A DNA stretch of 64,000 nt from Helopsaltes ochotensis. Taxonomy: Eukaryota; Chordata; Aves; Passeriformes; Locustellidae. The translations under genes were made by a program, and so were the position numbers. Positions within the stretch are counted from its first letter, which is position 1, and the number at the start of each line of letters is the position of its first letter. The stretch covers positions 274,512-338,511 of the forward strand of contig VXBM01000144.1 in NCBI GenBank assembly GCA_013400155.1, given 5' to 3'. The notes beneath the pieces were generated by a model, which saw only the letters and a program-made list of their open reading frames with translations, searched no databases and was not told the DNA's origin. Below are positions 49,111-62,060 of the stretch, piece by piece.

Positions 49111-52100
49111 TAACTTTCTGTGTGAGCTGTGAGATGAGTTGATCCCTATAAGGACAGAGGTACAAAATAGTGCAAAGTGAACTGAAGTAGTCTCTGGTTT
49201 CCATGGGTGTGCTGTGTCTGTGCTCCATGGATGAGTGGGTGTTACTTTGTGCTTCTCGTGTTCCCTTCTATTTACAGCTTCTACTGTACATATTCTTTTC
49301 ATTGCTCACAGGTGCCAAACCTATTTAGATGGTCTTTCCCACACATCCAACATGGAAATGAGATACCTGCATTTTTAATCTGTTACGATAAGCAGGAGAA
49401 TGTTTAGTGGCCACTAAACTGGTTGTGCCAAAATAGTTGTGATCTTGTCAACACTTCTAACTGTATTTTACATGCCCTTCACTGTAATGCTAATAATGAA
49501 ATTATTTTTTAAATAATCACAATGGAGGTTGAAGAAGAAGTGGCAAAATTTGGCAATATGTCATATATTCTTACACCTGTGTACACGACACTTTGTGCCT
49601 GCTCTCATAATCAGTTTTTCTTTATTTTCAAGTGTTTTTGGGAGAAGTGAGGACACACTCTTAAAGGGCCAGCAGGCTCCGAGTGGAAGTTATCATGCCC
49701 ACACATAGTGCTGCTGATCCTGCTTCATCCCACTAACTGCTGTATTTTCATTATAAGCTTGGATTCTGTTTCCCTCTTTATTACAAGGATGTTACAGTTC
49801 TTTATTCTTCACTGACAGCTGGCAACAGGTAATGCTGGCTGTTATTTTGTTCAGTCTAGTCAAGCACATTCATTTCCAAGTATAACCATGTTTTGTTTGC
49901 TGTATTTTGTTCTTGGGGTGGTTGAATGCCATCCTTGGAAAGATGTGCATTGAGCTACTATTGAATAAGTGCCTTGCCTTCGGCATTCATGAGTAAATTC
50001 TGTAGTTTTTGTTTCAAGCCTTTGACATGTCATCAAGTGTAAATCTATTCTAATGCCAAAATCCCTCTTGATGTCTGATGCCAATCAGTAGCTTTTCATC
50101 TTGAAAAAGGTAGTGAATAATTTGCCCTGTGGATATTCCACAGACACCATATATGGCAAGAAGCAAAGAGAGGGGAATCCCATACCCATTTTTTAAATTC
50201 AAATAATCATGTTCAACCAGTTTGCTTTCCTAAATGCCATTGGTAGTCTGGTACATTTTCTTGCTTTCAAGTGAATATTGAATACTTGTCTAATTTGCAT
50301 ATTTTCGATGTGTAGAAACAATATGCTCTTTCTGTTGCAGTATTTTATTTCATGAGCAGTAGCCAACATGCTGTAATATGTGAATTATATTACATTTGTT
50401 ATTTTAATAGGAAGGTCAAATCTTTTACCTCCTTCAGGTTCATTAGTGTTTCTTTATTAAAATAAAAAAAAAAAAGAACGAAAAGGCATTTGCTATATAG
50501 GAAGGTCAACATTTGCTTTGTGAACACAGTTTGTACCCATGATTTTGAATTTCAATGAACTGTAAGCCCTAAGAGTGTTGAATTAAAGGCATAAAACACT
50601 GTAGTTCACTCAAGAGCTCAGAAGTATGTAATTTCTTTCCTTAGAAAGGGGGCCTACTGAAAACCTAATGAATGTGTTTATATAGCTGAATGGCACTCAT
50701 ATAGTTTATACTCAGAAGAAAGAAGCAAGTAGAGCTTTGTATTTAACTTCTTTTCAGCCTGAAATATTACAGGATTTTCGAGTGCAGAAACTATTGTGAT
50801 TATTTAATCTGACCTCCTGTGCAATACAGGTCATAGTGCTTTGCTCAGTAATTCCTGCACCAGGGCAAATAAATTCTTCATCAGTGGGCAACATCTTGTA
50901 CCGAGTTTGATTGGTTTAAGCTGCCACCTCATCCTAAATCTCGTATTAGTAACATTAATAATAGCAATACTGTGAAGTATTTTCCTTATAATTTGTAATA
51001 ATAATGTTGAATCCTACACCTCAAGTTACTCAGAATTCTTGCATGTCTTAATTAAACTCTAGGATACCATTATTTTAAAATGACAAGTCATGTATAAAAT
51101 TTCCAATGTAGTTAATCAGGAGTAGAATTTAAACTCATAATCTTCTGCTTTAACTAATAAATCATAAAAACACTCATTAGTTGAGTCACTAACCAGTGAT
51201 GATTTTAGGCTGAAAAATCTAATCATAATTAGAGTAAGTTAATTTTGTCAGGTTTAAGAATTGTTTAAAATGACAGTGAACCCACACTATATTTTAAAGA
51301 TACTTGCTATTTCAGTATCAGGGTTTAAGTTCCCATTCTGAAATCTTGGGAAGTGCTGCTTGCATTCTGCCATGCATGTATGGACTAGCTCCATGCATAA
51401 AACATCCCAAAGAACTTTGACAACTGTGTTTATACAGGAGATCATCCATGTTCTATTTAACTGCACTGTTCTTTCAGGAACGAAACACAATTGCTGCCCA
51501 AGCCCTCAGAACTAAAAGTTTATTTTGGAAAAATATAAAAAATATTTTATCCAAATAGAATATCTGTTATCATTAAATTTGGCAAAGATTAATTATTTAT
51601 CAGGAGTAGGATTTTGCTAGGTCAGGGTTAATAGCTGGCGTCTTCAGAAACTTCAGACTCCCTGATTCCCTGTGACAGTTGAACTCTAAATCATGTGTCT
51701 CATCTAAAAGATCCCACAGTAGGACAGATAATCTGACCCCTAACTACCAAAAGTAGCCAAATAGCAGTGTTCCATTTTCCATTCTGTTTTCTTCCTTGTG
51801 CTAAACTGGTCGCCTGCTCTCAGTTAATGTCAGGATGCAGTGTTTGTTACAGCCTTGGTGTCTATAGAGACAAACAGATGGATTTAGCAATGGGGCCATG
51901 ACTGCAGCATAAATGGAAAATACTGTGTGTGTCCTAAATCTGATCTCTCCAGGAATAATGTAGTGCTAGAGCTTTACAGGAAGCAATGTGCAGTATCTCT
52001 CTACACTCAAATATTTCACCATAATGCTATTTTTATGTTTGTAATGGTGGATCTAATGGTGTGCTCAGCCAGGGGCTGATGATAGGCATCCATAAATACA

Positions 52101-55100
52101 CAAATGCAACAAGCAAATGATCTTTGCTCTTGCAGACACCTGGCAGAGAATGAACACAAAACACAGGTACAAAAAAAATAAGGAGTCAACACCAAATGCC
52201 ATATTAACGCCATTATTGTTTTATTTGGTTTATTTGGAGGATGAGGAACTTAAAATGTAAGCTAAATTAAGACAAAACCAGGAAAAAAACATTGAGCACA
52301 AGAAGATGTTGGAAGTGGGACAACGGGGTGGGAAGTGAAAATGAGGTAGAGACTGAGAAAGAGAGAAGGCTGGAACAAACTGCACAAGGCAGAGAAGTCC
52401 TGGTCAAACTTACAGAAAAAGATTTTCCTCTTGTTTGAATCTCCCTACTTTGGCTGCTTCTGCTGGGATCTAGCTCAGTCTGGCTAATTTGTTCCCTTTT
52501 TGCTCTCTTCTTGGACGGGATGTGCACTTACATGGGTCTAGAAAAAGAGTATCTGGTTTGGCTGCTTCAGCTAAGATCCAGGCTTCTCATTTCTGATAAA
52601 GGCTTTGCAACTCTGAATATATTTGTGGGTGTGAGTAGGAAGCATTACCTCATCTCTGCTTGGTTTGCAGCCTCTAGAGCTCTCGATACACCAAAGAATT
52701 CAGTTTGGGCTCTGTACCCAAAAGTGTGTCTGTCATGTCTAGTGAAAGTGAAATGGAAGAATATCAAATGCACTGAGGATTAGACTTGTTACCCTGGGGA
52801 TTTAGTTGGCAATGAATCATTTATTACAGTTGAATCTTGATCGAGGCTGTACCTGGCTTTCCATTCTTGTGGCAAGCTACTGGAAATATAATGGCAAGGC
52901 AAATCTGGCATAAACTGAATTCCTTCAGCTTCTTTTAGCCTTTAAGTCAGGAATCTTTCATGCAGTTAATAACATGCTAAAGTGGCTTTTCTATTTAACC
53001 TGATAAATTGTTGTCTATTGTTTTCTTTCTGATAGAAAGGAATCTATTGCAGAAATATTCAGCCACTCTTTGTCTGTAGTAACTTTGGTTGGGATTTTTG
53101 CTTGCAGAAATTTCCATTTAAAAAGTAGATTGAACTGTGGAAGGTGACTTCAGTGAAGACAGACCTACAGCTTTTACATTTCAGACCTCAAGTGTGCCAC
53201 CAGTAGTTAAAATACTGGATGATCTTAGCTTTATCATCCATTTTGCCAAAAATCAGGGTAAGTTAGACTGGGCAGAAGTCTGGCTTTCTTTGTCTGGATT
53301 TCTGCAAATGTTTTGATAGGAGCATCCAAGAGATCTCTATCACAGCACTGGGGAAAATGGAGCTCTGAATCCTGGCTGAGTAGCTTAGTTATTGGGCCAT
53401 TCTCTGTTGGAAGAATGGATAGATTCGTTGGAAAGCAATGTAGGTATGAGTTAAAAGTGAACAGGGTGATGATGACTAGGAACCAAACCAGGAAAATAAA
53501 TTTATTAAAATAATAAAAAGTGAAGGTGTCTGAGATGAGCCTGAGGTGTAAGTAGAGAATGTAGGAAAAAGAGAATGTCCAGAAGTTAATGGCTTTGAAG
53601 TGAAAAGGTAGATTGTAAACAGCAGGAAGTACGTTAGGAGTAAACTGTTAGATTTCCTTGGTCTGGAACATTTCTATGGCTGTTTTACAAGGTGAAATAA
53701 AATCTAATATATATTAATCTTCTAGTTCTCAGTATCATATAAAATAACTTAATAAAAGTCAAGTAACTACTTTTTTTAAAACTTATTTTTAACATTTGAT
53801 TCATCAAATAGATCTACTTCCCTGAGTCCAAAGGTCAGATTTGGATTCCAAGATACAGATTCCCACTTGTAGGCAGGCTTGGCTTCTCAAGAAACTCACC
53901 TTGCTCAGTGTCTGTGATGAAGCTGCAGACAGTGAAACAGAGCATGGACATGTCAAAATATGGCTGCAAGTGTTTTGTTTGGACTCTTTGGTTTTCCCTG
54001 CCCCGCTGCAGGAAAAGAACATCCGCTCTGAGAGCCCATGGTCTCCAGGAGCACCGAGCTGCTACTAAAAACAATTATAGGCAATGGTTGCTGGGCACTC
54101 AGCCACCAAGTAAACTGAGATCCCTTGGCTTTCCCATACTTACCTTGATTAATGATTTAGCTAGTCATAAAATACAATGTTATTTATAGTTTAGATAGAA
54201 TGCCTGATGTTTTTCAAGGGAAATAAAACTGTGTCTCATCTGTAAAAGCCTTCCTTCTGGTTCAAATAGGCTGAAGTAAATATTATAAATGCAATCAATT
54301 TGATATAAATCTCTAGCACATTTTAAAGGCAAAACCCTTTATATCTACTATGACAAATAATACAAAAAGTACCAAAGTTGACATAATTTTTAGTTCTTTT
54401 GGTTAGACACTATGATTTTTTTAAGAGAAACAGGTTATCTTCTTGCCAATTATTTGTTTGCAGTGATACTGAGGTCTGATCTAGCTTTGGTCAGCATTTG
54501 TGGGCAGCTTTCCATGTGCTTACAAGGATTGGCTCTGAGAGTTAAAACATTACTCAGAAAAGCCAAACTATCATCTTATAGGAAATACTTCTCAAAATCC
54601 TTTCGTTCTTTGGTTTAGTCACATAGTATCTAAACATAATATTTTTAATATTTTTAATAAAAGATGGAGCAGGTTTTTTACCAACTGAGCAGAAACATTC
54701 TCTCAAAACAAATATCAATAGGCCAAGGCAATGCCATTTGAACAAATCCCATTTGAACAGCCAAAACTATCTTTACCAAGTTCTATAAATATACTAAGAT
54801 ATAGAAGAATGGCAACCACATACATGAGATATAAATTGCCTTCAAAGTGTCCATGTAAATTTTCCCACAAAAATATGAAAGTGACATTCATTCACCATGT
54901 CAGAAGAATATTATTTTTATGCTTTGGCTCTACAGGCTTAACACATGCACTAACTTCTTTATGATTTGTTCTGTCTTAGGGCTATTTTCAATGTATTTTT
55001 TTATGGGCCTGTATTATGTATAAAAATATAGTTTTCTTGACATAAAGCATATGCTCACAGGACCATAAAAATGCTCCTTCTTTTGGGTGCCCAGGACCAT

Positions 55101-56299
55101 TCATAGTGTTGAAATGATTAATAGAGAAAAAAATTTATTTGAAAGTTACCTCTTTGTTAAAATTATGCTTTCTTGTCAGAGACCAAGAACAAAGTTTAGT
55201 TAGTGCTCAGCATAGCTGGCTGCATTTGTAGCATTGCAGTGCTGCACCTACACAATGCAAACAGATCTGTGTATATGTATAAACTCTTTTCCAACCTTTA
55301 GAATAAAAAGGTTGGCAACTCTAATAAGTCATTCAATTTTAGGTTTCTTGCAGCTTGCTTATCTACTTCCATTAGAAAACGTGAGACAATTTGCAAACAC
55401 TTTTAAGACAAAGTCTTGCTTCTGAAATAATTGCATGGAAGTGGATGATATTGAAGAAAAAGAAACAAAAATCAAGTAGGCAATGATTTCTGTATATTCC
55501 TTAATTTTTTTTCCCCACAGTTAAGTACTATGTTATCACTAATAAGTTAAAAATCCTTAATGATTGATTTGTTCCTCCCTATAGAGAGAGCAGGTATTTA
55601 CTGACCATGTTAAAAACCAATGTTGTGGATGGAACTGCTTAATAGCTTTCAGACAAGTAGCAGTAGTGGTGAGTTGAAGGTCAGTGAAGAGCAATTCCTT
55701 TTCATCACAGACGAAGTTCTGCCTTTGACTTTCCAACATAAAACACTGACGACCTGATAATTTCCCATAATTTCATATAAACAGTTTTTCATTTGACATT
55801 CGGCATCAAAGAAAATCTATTAATAGCCTAGACATCAGATTCATCCTATGGTTGAAAGTTTTAACTTTCTCCATTATTAACCAAAGCAGCTGGCCAAGAT
55901 TGTTCCAGCTAGGAGGGAAAGTCAGTAATGAAGTCAGGAATTCCTCAATAATCTTGTTTCATTGATTACAAAATGACATGGTGTCTTCTTTAATTCTGCT
56001 TTTCAGAGGAAAAAAGAAAGAAGCTATGCCTTCTTTCTAAACACACTGGGCTTGGTTTGCATCAAAGGAACACCTGAATTCTTTGCTCTTTACCTCCTGG
56101 GGCAGCACATCAAGAGCACTCATATATCTTCATGCTTACACTGTAAAGGGGAGTGTTATTTAATGACCATTTAATGAATACTTATTAAATGAAGCTGATG
56201 CAAGAAACAGACAACAAAATCTCTGCCGAGCTATGTGGAGTTAAGGGTTGGGTACTTGCATCCAAGAAACTGCAGAGAAATGAAATTTACTCTTCTTTA

Positions 56300-56720
56300 G
56301 CTTTTGAGTCAAAGCAGTGAAACTGCGGGACCTGTTTCATGCTCTCTCAACGATTCTTGCATGCAATTTCCTAGAAGTAAGACTTGCCATGCACCATTTG
56401 CTGTCAGGAGGTTTTTCCTGGTGGCTGGAGGAGCCACCCCTCCTTCTGCTTCCTGTTCAGGGATTCACAGCCTCAGGTTCCTGCCTCGCTCCTTGCCACA
56501 AGCATATGAGGCTCTCAGTGGAAGTCCTTCTGTCACAGGAGGAATTTGGCCTCAATGACACTTCCACTGAAGGTGGTTCCCAGATTGGGTAGTGGCTGCA
56601 GGCAGCAGCACCAGGAGTCTCCTCTCCTCCCAGCTGAGGTTTTTGGGAGAGCTGGCCCCTTGTGTAAGCCTTCAACAACTTCTGCTTTTGTTTGTCACCG
56701 TAACATTAGTAACATGTCAA
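56300..56720. other. GC-richer island with overlapping open frames, unassigned
   Basis: A GC-rich block with open frames of 60-91 codons on both strands. No homology recognised and no convincing splice sites that would make it an ELP4 exon. Possible decayed repeat or lineage-specific sequence. Confidence 0.35.
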
Positions 56721-56829
56721 GTGAGTAAAAGAAATTTTAGCAGAAAGGGCTGCAGGTTGGTTTTTAGGGTGTATTTATTTGTCATAGAGCTCAGCGTAGT
56801 AAGAGTTATAAGTACTTTCAAATAGTTTG

Positions 56830-56890
56830 TATTTTGTTTTTAGAGTAACGGGTATTTTTTAGAGTAACAGTTTTGTTTTTAGAGTAACAG
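56830..56890. repeat. Three-copy imperfect tandem repeat, ~20-bp unit
   Basis: Three consecutive units end in TTTTTAGAGTAAC(A/G)G (ending near 56851, 56870 and 56890). Unit lengths vary between 19 and 22 bases through T-run differences, consistent with slippage. Confidence 0.85.
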
Positions 56891-57499
56891 ATAAAGCATA
56901 CCTTTTAAATTAAACTCCTACGCATGCGATACTAAAATTGTCTGCTTGCAGAGCTTTCATCTAGTTTAAGTCTCCTCAAAAATGTCTTGAAATTCTGCAA
57001 ATAAAACAACATTATTTAACAATAATTAAATCCTAACAAGGAAAATAGTTTTAAATAATACCATTCATGTTCACAGTCTTAGAGAAATGGTATCTCAAAG
57101 TGGTTTCTTAGACAGAAAGCATTTTTTGCGCACTGTATTATCAAAAAATAGTTAGTTATGATCTGATTTGATACGCCATAAAATAACCCGTAGCTGTGTT
57201 CTTCAAATTTCCTACTAATTTTTTTAATCATGTCCATCTTTTTTTTTTTCTCATGCGTCATACTTGAAGCAAAAGCAAATGAAGCCAAGCCCTTACCTCC
57301 AGTATAATTGGTATTATTGTTCTTGTCTGCTGTTGAATATGAGAAATTAATAACTTCCTCCTACCATTAAGGTGACTTTCAAGTAATTGCTTGGCAGAAA
57401 TTTATGTGCAGGGTGAAGGCCACAAGCTGACTTTGTGTCATACAGATTAGATACTTCCTGGAAAAAGAGAGAAATGTTAGCTTTATTTTGTGGGCAATT

Positions 57500-57725
57500 T
57501 CCTGGTTTTATAAAAACCCACATATTAATGCATGCACATGAAAAATATTAAATTGGACAAAATAATGCTAACATCATTTTGATTAGCAATTGAGACCATA
57601 TTATCATTTCTGTTGTTCCTAATTTTGATTTAGAGAGACAAATTAGGTGTTTGTGTCTACTTTTAATGAGACAGATGTCTTAATTTCATTACCCTTTGTG
57701 TAATTTCCAAATCCTTCTTTTTTGT
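57500..57725. promoter_or_regulatory. Candidate conserved non-coding element
   Basis: Non-repetitive block with CATATTAATGCATGCACATG (57520-57539), CATTTTGATTAGCAATTG (57576-57593), CTAATTTTGATTTAG (57619) and TTTTAATGAGAC (57661). Homeodomain-type TAAT cores are frequent and there is no coding frame. Function inferred from setting only. Confidence 0.35.
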
Positions 57726-59342
57726 CTTTCTTATTTGAACAAATGAAACAATGACGTCATGAAGTAACCTACCTACCTGGTAGACTTTATTCAGTTTACT
57801 TGCTTTGGTTATTTGTGGAGTGGAATAATTCTGCTTGCTCCGTTCAAATTTCTGTGCAAGATCTTCAGTATAATCCTGAGAGGCTTCTTCACCTTGACAA
57901 AAAATAAATCAATAGAAGATTGGTCCAGAAAACTTGGGCTGTCCATTCAACTTCCTAATAAAGCCTTGGGAATAAAGGGTACATGTAGGCAGCTATTGAA
58001 ACATTCATGCCTTACAAAATAATACTAATGTGGATGTGGGTGAAAAAGAGTGAAGGATAGTTCAGGAATTTCTCTTTCATTTTCCAAAGTGTATATTCAA
58101 CCTTCAGGCTAAGATACCTTGTCCTGCAGATGGAGGATTTGTCTTCCTACCTCTTGTTTAAGCAACAAAGAGTGACAGTCTATCCTTTATGGCTGAAGGA
58201 GGCAAAAGAAGGAAAACTTGTGAATTCCTTTTTCTTCTTAACAATTTTTAAGATACCTTTTAAAGCAGCAAATGTATGATTCAGTATCAAGTTTTTTATG
58301 TCATTGCGTATGGAAATATACAGACACCACTTTGATGGTGGAGGCCCAGCTAAAGAGCCCATAGGAATGTGTCAGTGCATGGAGGACAAGGCTTGGAACA
58401 AAAGATCATTGTCAGTTTATTTCAAGGAGAAGAACAACTCTCTAAAGCTTCTGCCTTTTCCTGAGCATTTGCAGAGAAATTATTTCGTAGTACATTAATG
58501 CACAACAATCATTTTCCCAACCTGTTCCACCTCTTAAAATAGATTTTGTCTTATTTAATAAGTTCATTAGTGAGAACAGATAAATTTGCAATCCAAATAT
58601 TATGCTATACTTAAAATGCCTTAAAAATGCTTATCTGAGCTAGGGGAAAGCCATGACTGCTGATTTCACCTTTTTTTTATGATTGGAGCTTATTTTCTCT
58701 TTTTTGCCTCTTCATAGTGGTTTCCTCTTCTTACATGAGAGCCCAGTATCTCCAGATTTTTTTGTGTTTTCAGGTGTTCTGTGAAGGTAGATTTTCTTCT
58801 AAGAGAAAGAAGACTCTGAACTGTCAGACTTCATGTTTCCTGTCACATCCTGTAGATACCTGTTGATTGATATGTCAGAATAATCCTTGGGGTCCCAACA
58901 TGGCACTGACATCGCCAAGCACACAACTTCTCATCTTGTAGATCTCCTTGAGTTTAGTCAGTGGCTTTCTTCTGAAATCAATTATCATTATCATTAGGAG
59001 TCTAATATTTAAAAACTATTCAGTGTCAGTATCTATTTCTAAATGAGTGTTCCATACTAAAAATGGTAGAAGTGTAAATGAGCAGGAATTATAGCCATCA
59101 CCGAGTAAGTCACTGACCTTGGAAATGCAAAGTAAGATGAGTGTCTAATTTGAAAATTACCGTATAATTGTTTGCTCTTAATAGAAATACACAACTCTTG
59201 CAGCATAATTACTGTGCTTTTCTTTTTTCCTTTCATTTCTTGTGACTTGTGTATACGTGGAGTTCGGGAATGAGATGTTTGGTCAAAATATAGTATCGAC
59301 TAATTCAAAAGAATGAAGTCTGTAGTACATTTGGGAGGGTTT

Positions 59343-59374
59343 GGTTTTGTTTTGTTTTTGTTTTTTGTTTTTTG
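59343..59374. repeat. (GTTTT)n-type simple repeat
   Basis: Irregular G-T(4-6) repeat of about 32 bases. Confidence 0.85.
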
Positions 59375-59692
59375 GTGAGCTAAGCAATGATTGAGTATTT
59401 TTGCAGTGGTTGGTTTCATAATGTGTTGTCCATAACTTGGACTTATCTGGGGTCTTTGTAAGTTCTGCTATCCTTAATACTCTGGAGGAAAAGGAAAGAC
59501 AATGACTCAAGATAAACATGTGAAAACATCTCAGGGTAGAAGCTCCAGCATTTGGCAGTGCATGCCCTACTTAGCAATGTCTCACTGTGTGTGTGATAAG
59601 ATTGTTTTAGGCTCTTCATGACTCACTACTCACTTTTTCAAAGCTTCAGAAATTTATGTTATACCAAGAGGGAGGAAAAGTCCTACATAATT

Positions 59693-59770
59693 AGTTCTGT
59701 TTACTTGATTAATAATTTTATTCATATACTAAGTGAAAAGTTCTGTTTACTTTAATAATTTTACCTGTAT
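59693..59770. repeat. Imperfect two-copy tandem duplication, period 46 bp
   Basis: AGTTCTGTTTACTT followed by AATAATTTTA appears at 59693 and again at 59739. A 4-base gap (GATT) in the second copy is the main difference over about 30 bases. Confidence 0.8.
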
Positions 59771-60689
59771 GGTAAATGAAAGTATTTTCCCTCAGATGAC
59801 ATAGCCAGAGCAAGAGACTTCCTTTTTCATGTCCACTTCATTTAGCTTCTATTAAAAAGAATGTTCTTTTTCCAGAAGTCACTCCAACTCTTTCTTTTTT
59901 CAGTTCCTAATAAGAAACCACTGCATAATACTGGTATATATACCCTGATTAGCATAACTGATTTTAGTAGGTTGGAATTTACTACCTGAACTCGACTATT
60001 TTACAAAAAGCTATGCCAAGGCTTTTAAGGAAGTTCAGGTCAGGAATGCAAAGCAGGAAGGTGAGGGATGGACTGGATTTCTAATGCTTAGTTGGAAGGT
60101 TAACTTTTTAACGTGATACTCTGTATATTACCTGGCTGTTGTTTTTAAAATGGCAGATTTTTGCAACTCCGTGGTGCTTCTGAGGCCACAGCATATAATT
60201 ATAACAGAGAAGGAATGATTCTTTCAGAAGTAGGAACTTCTAATAAACTCAAATGAAATAAACAAGCTATTGCTTCACTAAAACTGGATTAGATTCCAAA
60301 ATCAGGCTCTCAAAAACTATGTGATGCCCATGAAAATAATTCTTCTGTATTGTTTATATTATACTGGAGTTGATATATTCTTGAATGGAGTCCAATCCTT
60401 CCAGCAAAGGTGTTTTCCTAGTATACCTTTGTGTGCAAGCTGTATTTTCCCAGAGTAATTCATCTTGTAATAATAAACGGCTTCATGGAACTTACAGAGC
60501 TACCTTTATAAAATTTAGGGCTTGCCATTCCCCAGAGCAGGTTGCAGGACTGCAAAGAGAATACAAATATGTGCTGTAATTCTGACAGAGTTTGTCTGAG
60601 TTGAACTATACCTGCACATGAGGTTACACAAACCTTTGGGATCTTAGACTGGCTTAAAAAGTGGGAAATGACTGCATCATCCAAAATGT

Positions 60690-61075
60690 ATTGTGCATTA
60701 TAATTGTGCTGTGGTTAGTTCACATTAAGTTTCAATTAGACAAGAATGTGAAAGGACCATTTAATTAGTCAATAAATATCTGTCGCTGGAAGTTGACAAC
60801 CTGGAAAGTTGTCGGCTTTGGCGGCTGCTATCCCACACAAGTCCTGTCAGGCAGGATGTGTCATTAGATGTTGTGCAAGACCTCACCTCAAACTGGAACA
60901 CTTTAGCGTCGATGGCTGTAATTTGGAGTCTCATTCTGTTAATGATACAGTGGCAAGAACAGTGGAATTTTTAGTAAGAAAAGATAAAATTATAGAAGTC
61001 TTAAGTAACAAGCAGCCTGTGTCATCTGTGTCATATTATGTAACATATCAAACTGTCATTTTCCCCTGCTTATGA
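60690..61075. promoter_or_regulatory. Candidate conserved non-coding element
   Basis: This is the second strongest block by texture. It is non-repetitive, with TTTCAATTAGAC (60731), CATTTAATTAGTCAATAAAT (60758-60777), several CpGs (60784, 60812, 60821, 60907-60910) and GTTAATGATACAG (60939). An 88-codon open frame (60809-61075) crosses it but shows no recognisable domain, no splice context and no sign of a real start. A distal regulatory element is the better reading in the ELP4-PAX6 setting; conservation is untested. Confidence 0.42.
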
Positions 61076-61739
61076 TGTGAGATATGCTTAAGACTTAATC
61101 ACCCAAAGTTGTTAAGTAGAAATTAATTTAAAGTGTGTAATGATGTGTTTCCTAGAAATAATTGGTGTGATTAAAAAATTCAACTTTAATAACACAACAG
61201 CATCAAAAAGTTTTTCATTCATTTTCTTTTTTCTTTTAATTAAAAATTCTGGGTTTTACGAGGACATCGAATTACTTTAGATAATTACATTTTCCTTCTT
61301 TAAAAATGCTAGTGCCCTTCTGTTTACCATCCTGCATGTACACAATTACAGTTGTATGGAATGAAGTTAGAAATCCACAACCTCTTCAGAAATGAGGATT
61401 TTAATAATAGATCTTAGTCCTTAAATCTGTGCTTTCTCAGTTCATGAGTAATGGGAACTCCCTTAGGTAAAATTTTATAAAATAAGCATTGACTGTAACT
61501 GTCTTTTCCATTTTTGGTTTCCATTTGTTGAAGAGCTACTGTGGTATCTGTTTAAAGACACATGCTGTAACAGTCATGTTTAATGCTGAATTGTATTGTC
61601 ATTGTGCTTTGTGGTTTTCCAGTGATAGGTTACGGTTCTGGATTTGCTTTTTGGGTTTTTCACCTGAGTGGAGATGCCTTAATCTCACAGGCTTTGCATG
61701 CAACATGTTGTACCTTTAGTAATGGCACTTCTGGAGTGC

Positions 61740-62060
61740 TGATCTCTCTCTAATACGTGTTCCATATTGGATAAGCCATCAGGGCAGGCTGGAGAGATGC
61801 TGGTGGTGCTCAGGAGGAGCCTGACTGCTCTGCGGATGAGTGCACTCAGATTTAAGTGAAAATGTTCACCTGGTTAGAGCTGCCAAGAGTGCTCTGCCAG
61901 CAAGTGACACCACAGGACATCTCTGATGTCTCTGATCGTGCACCAAGCCCCCTGTTCTGGGAGAGGCCACTGCCATGGCCGCAGCTCTGTGGGACTAACT
62001 ATCCACTCACCCTTCTCACGCAAACTTTGTGACTCTTGCTGGCCCTGAAATGGACGGAAG
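61740..62060. other. GC-richer segment, unassigned
   Basis: GC-rich relative to neighbours, with a short minus-strand open frame (61874-62098) and no recognisable protein or mobile-element signature. Confidence 0.3.

Noticed and set aside
60809..61075. 88-codon open frame as a small gene
   Set aside because: No recognisable domain, no splice or promoter context, and the sequence texture looks like non-coding constrained DNA.
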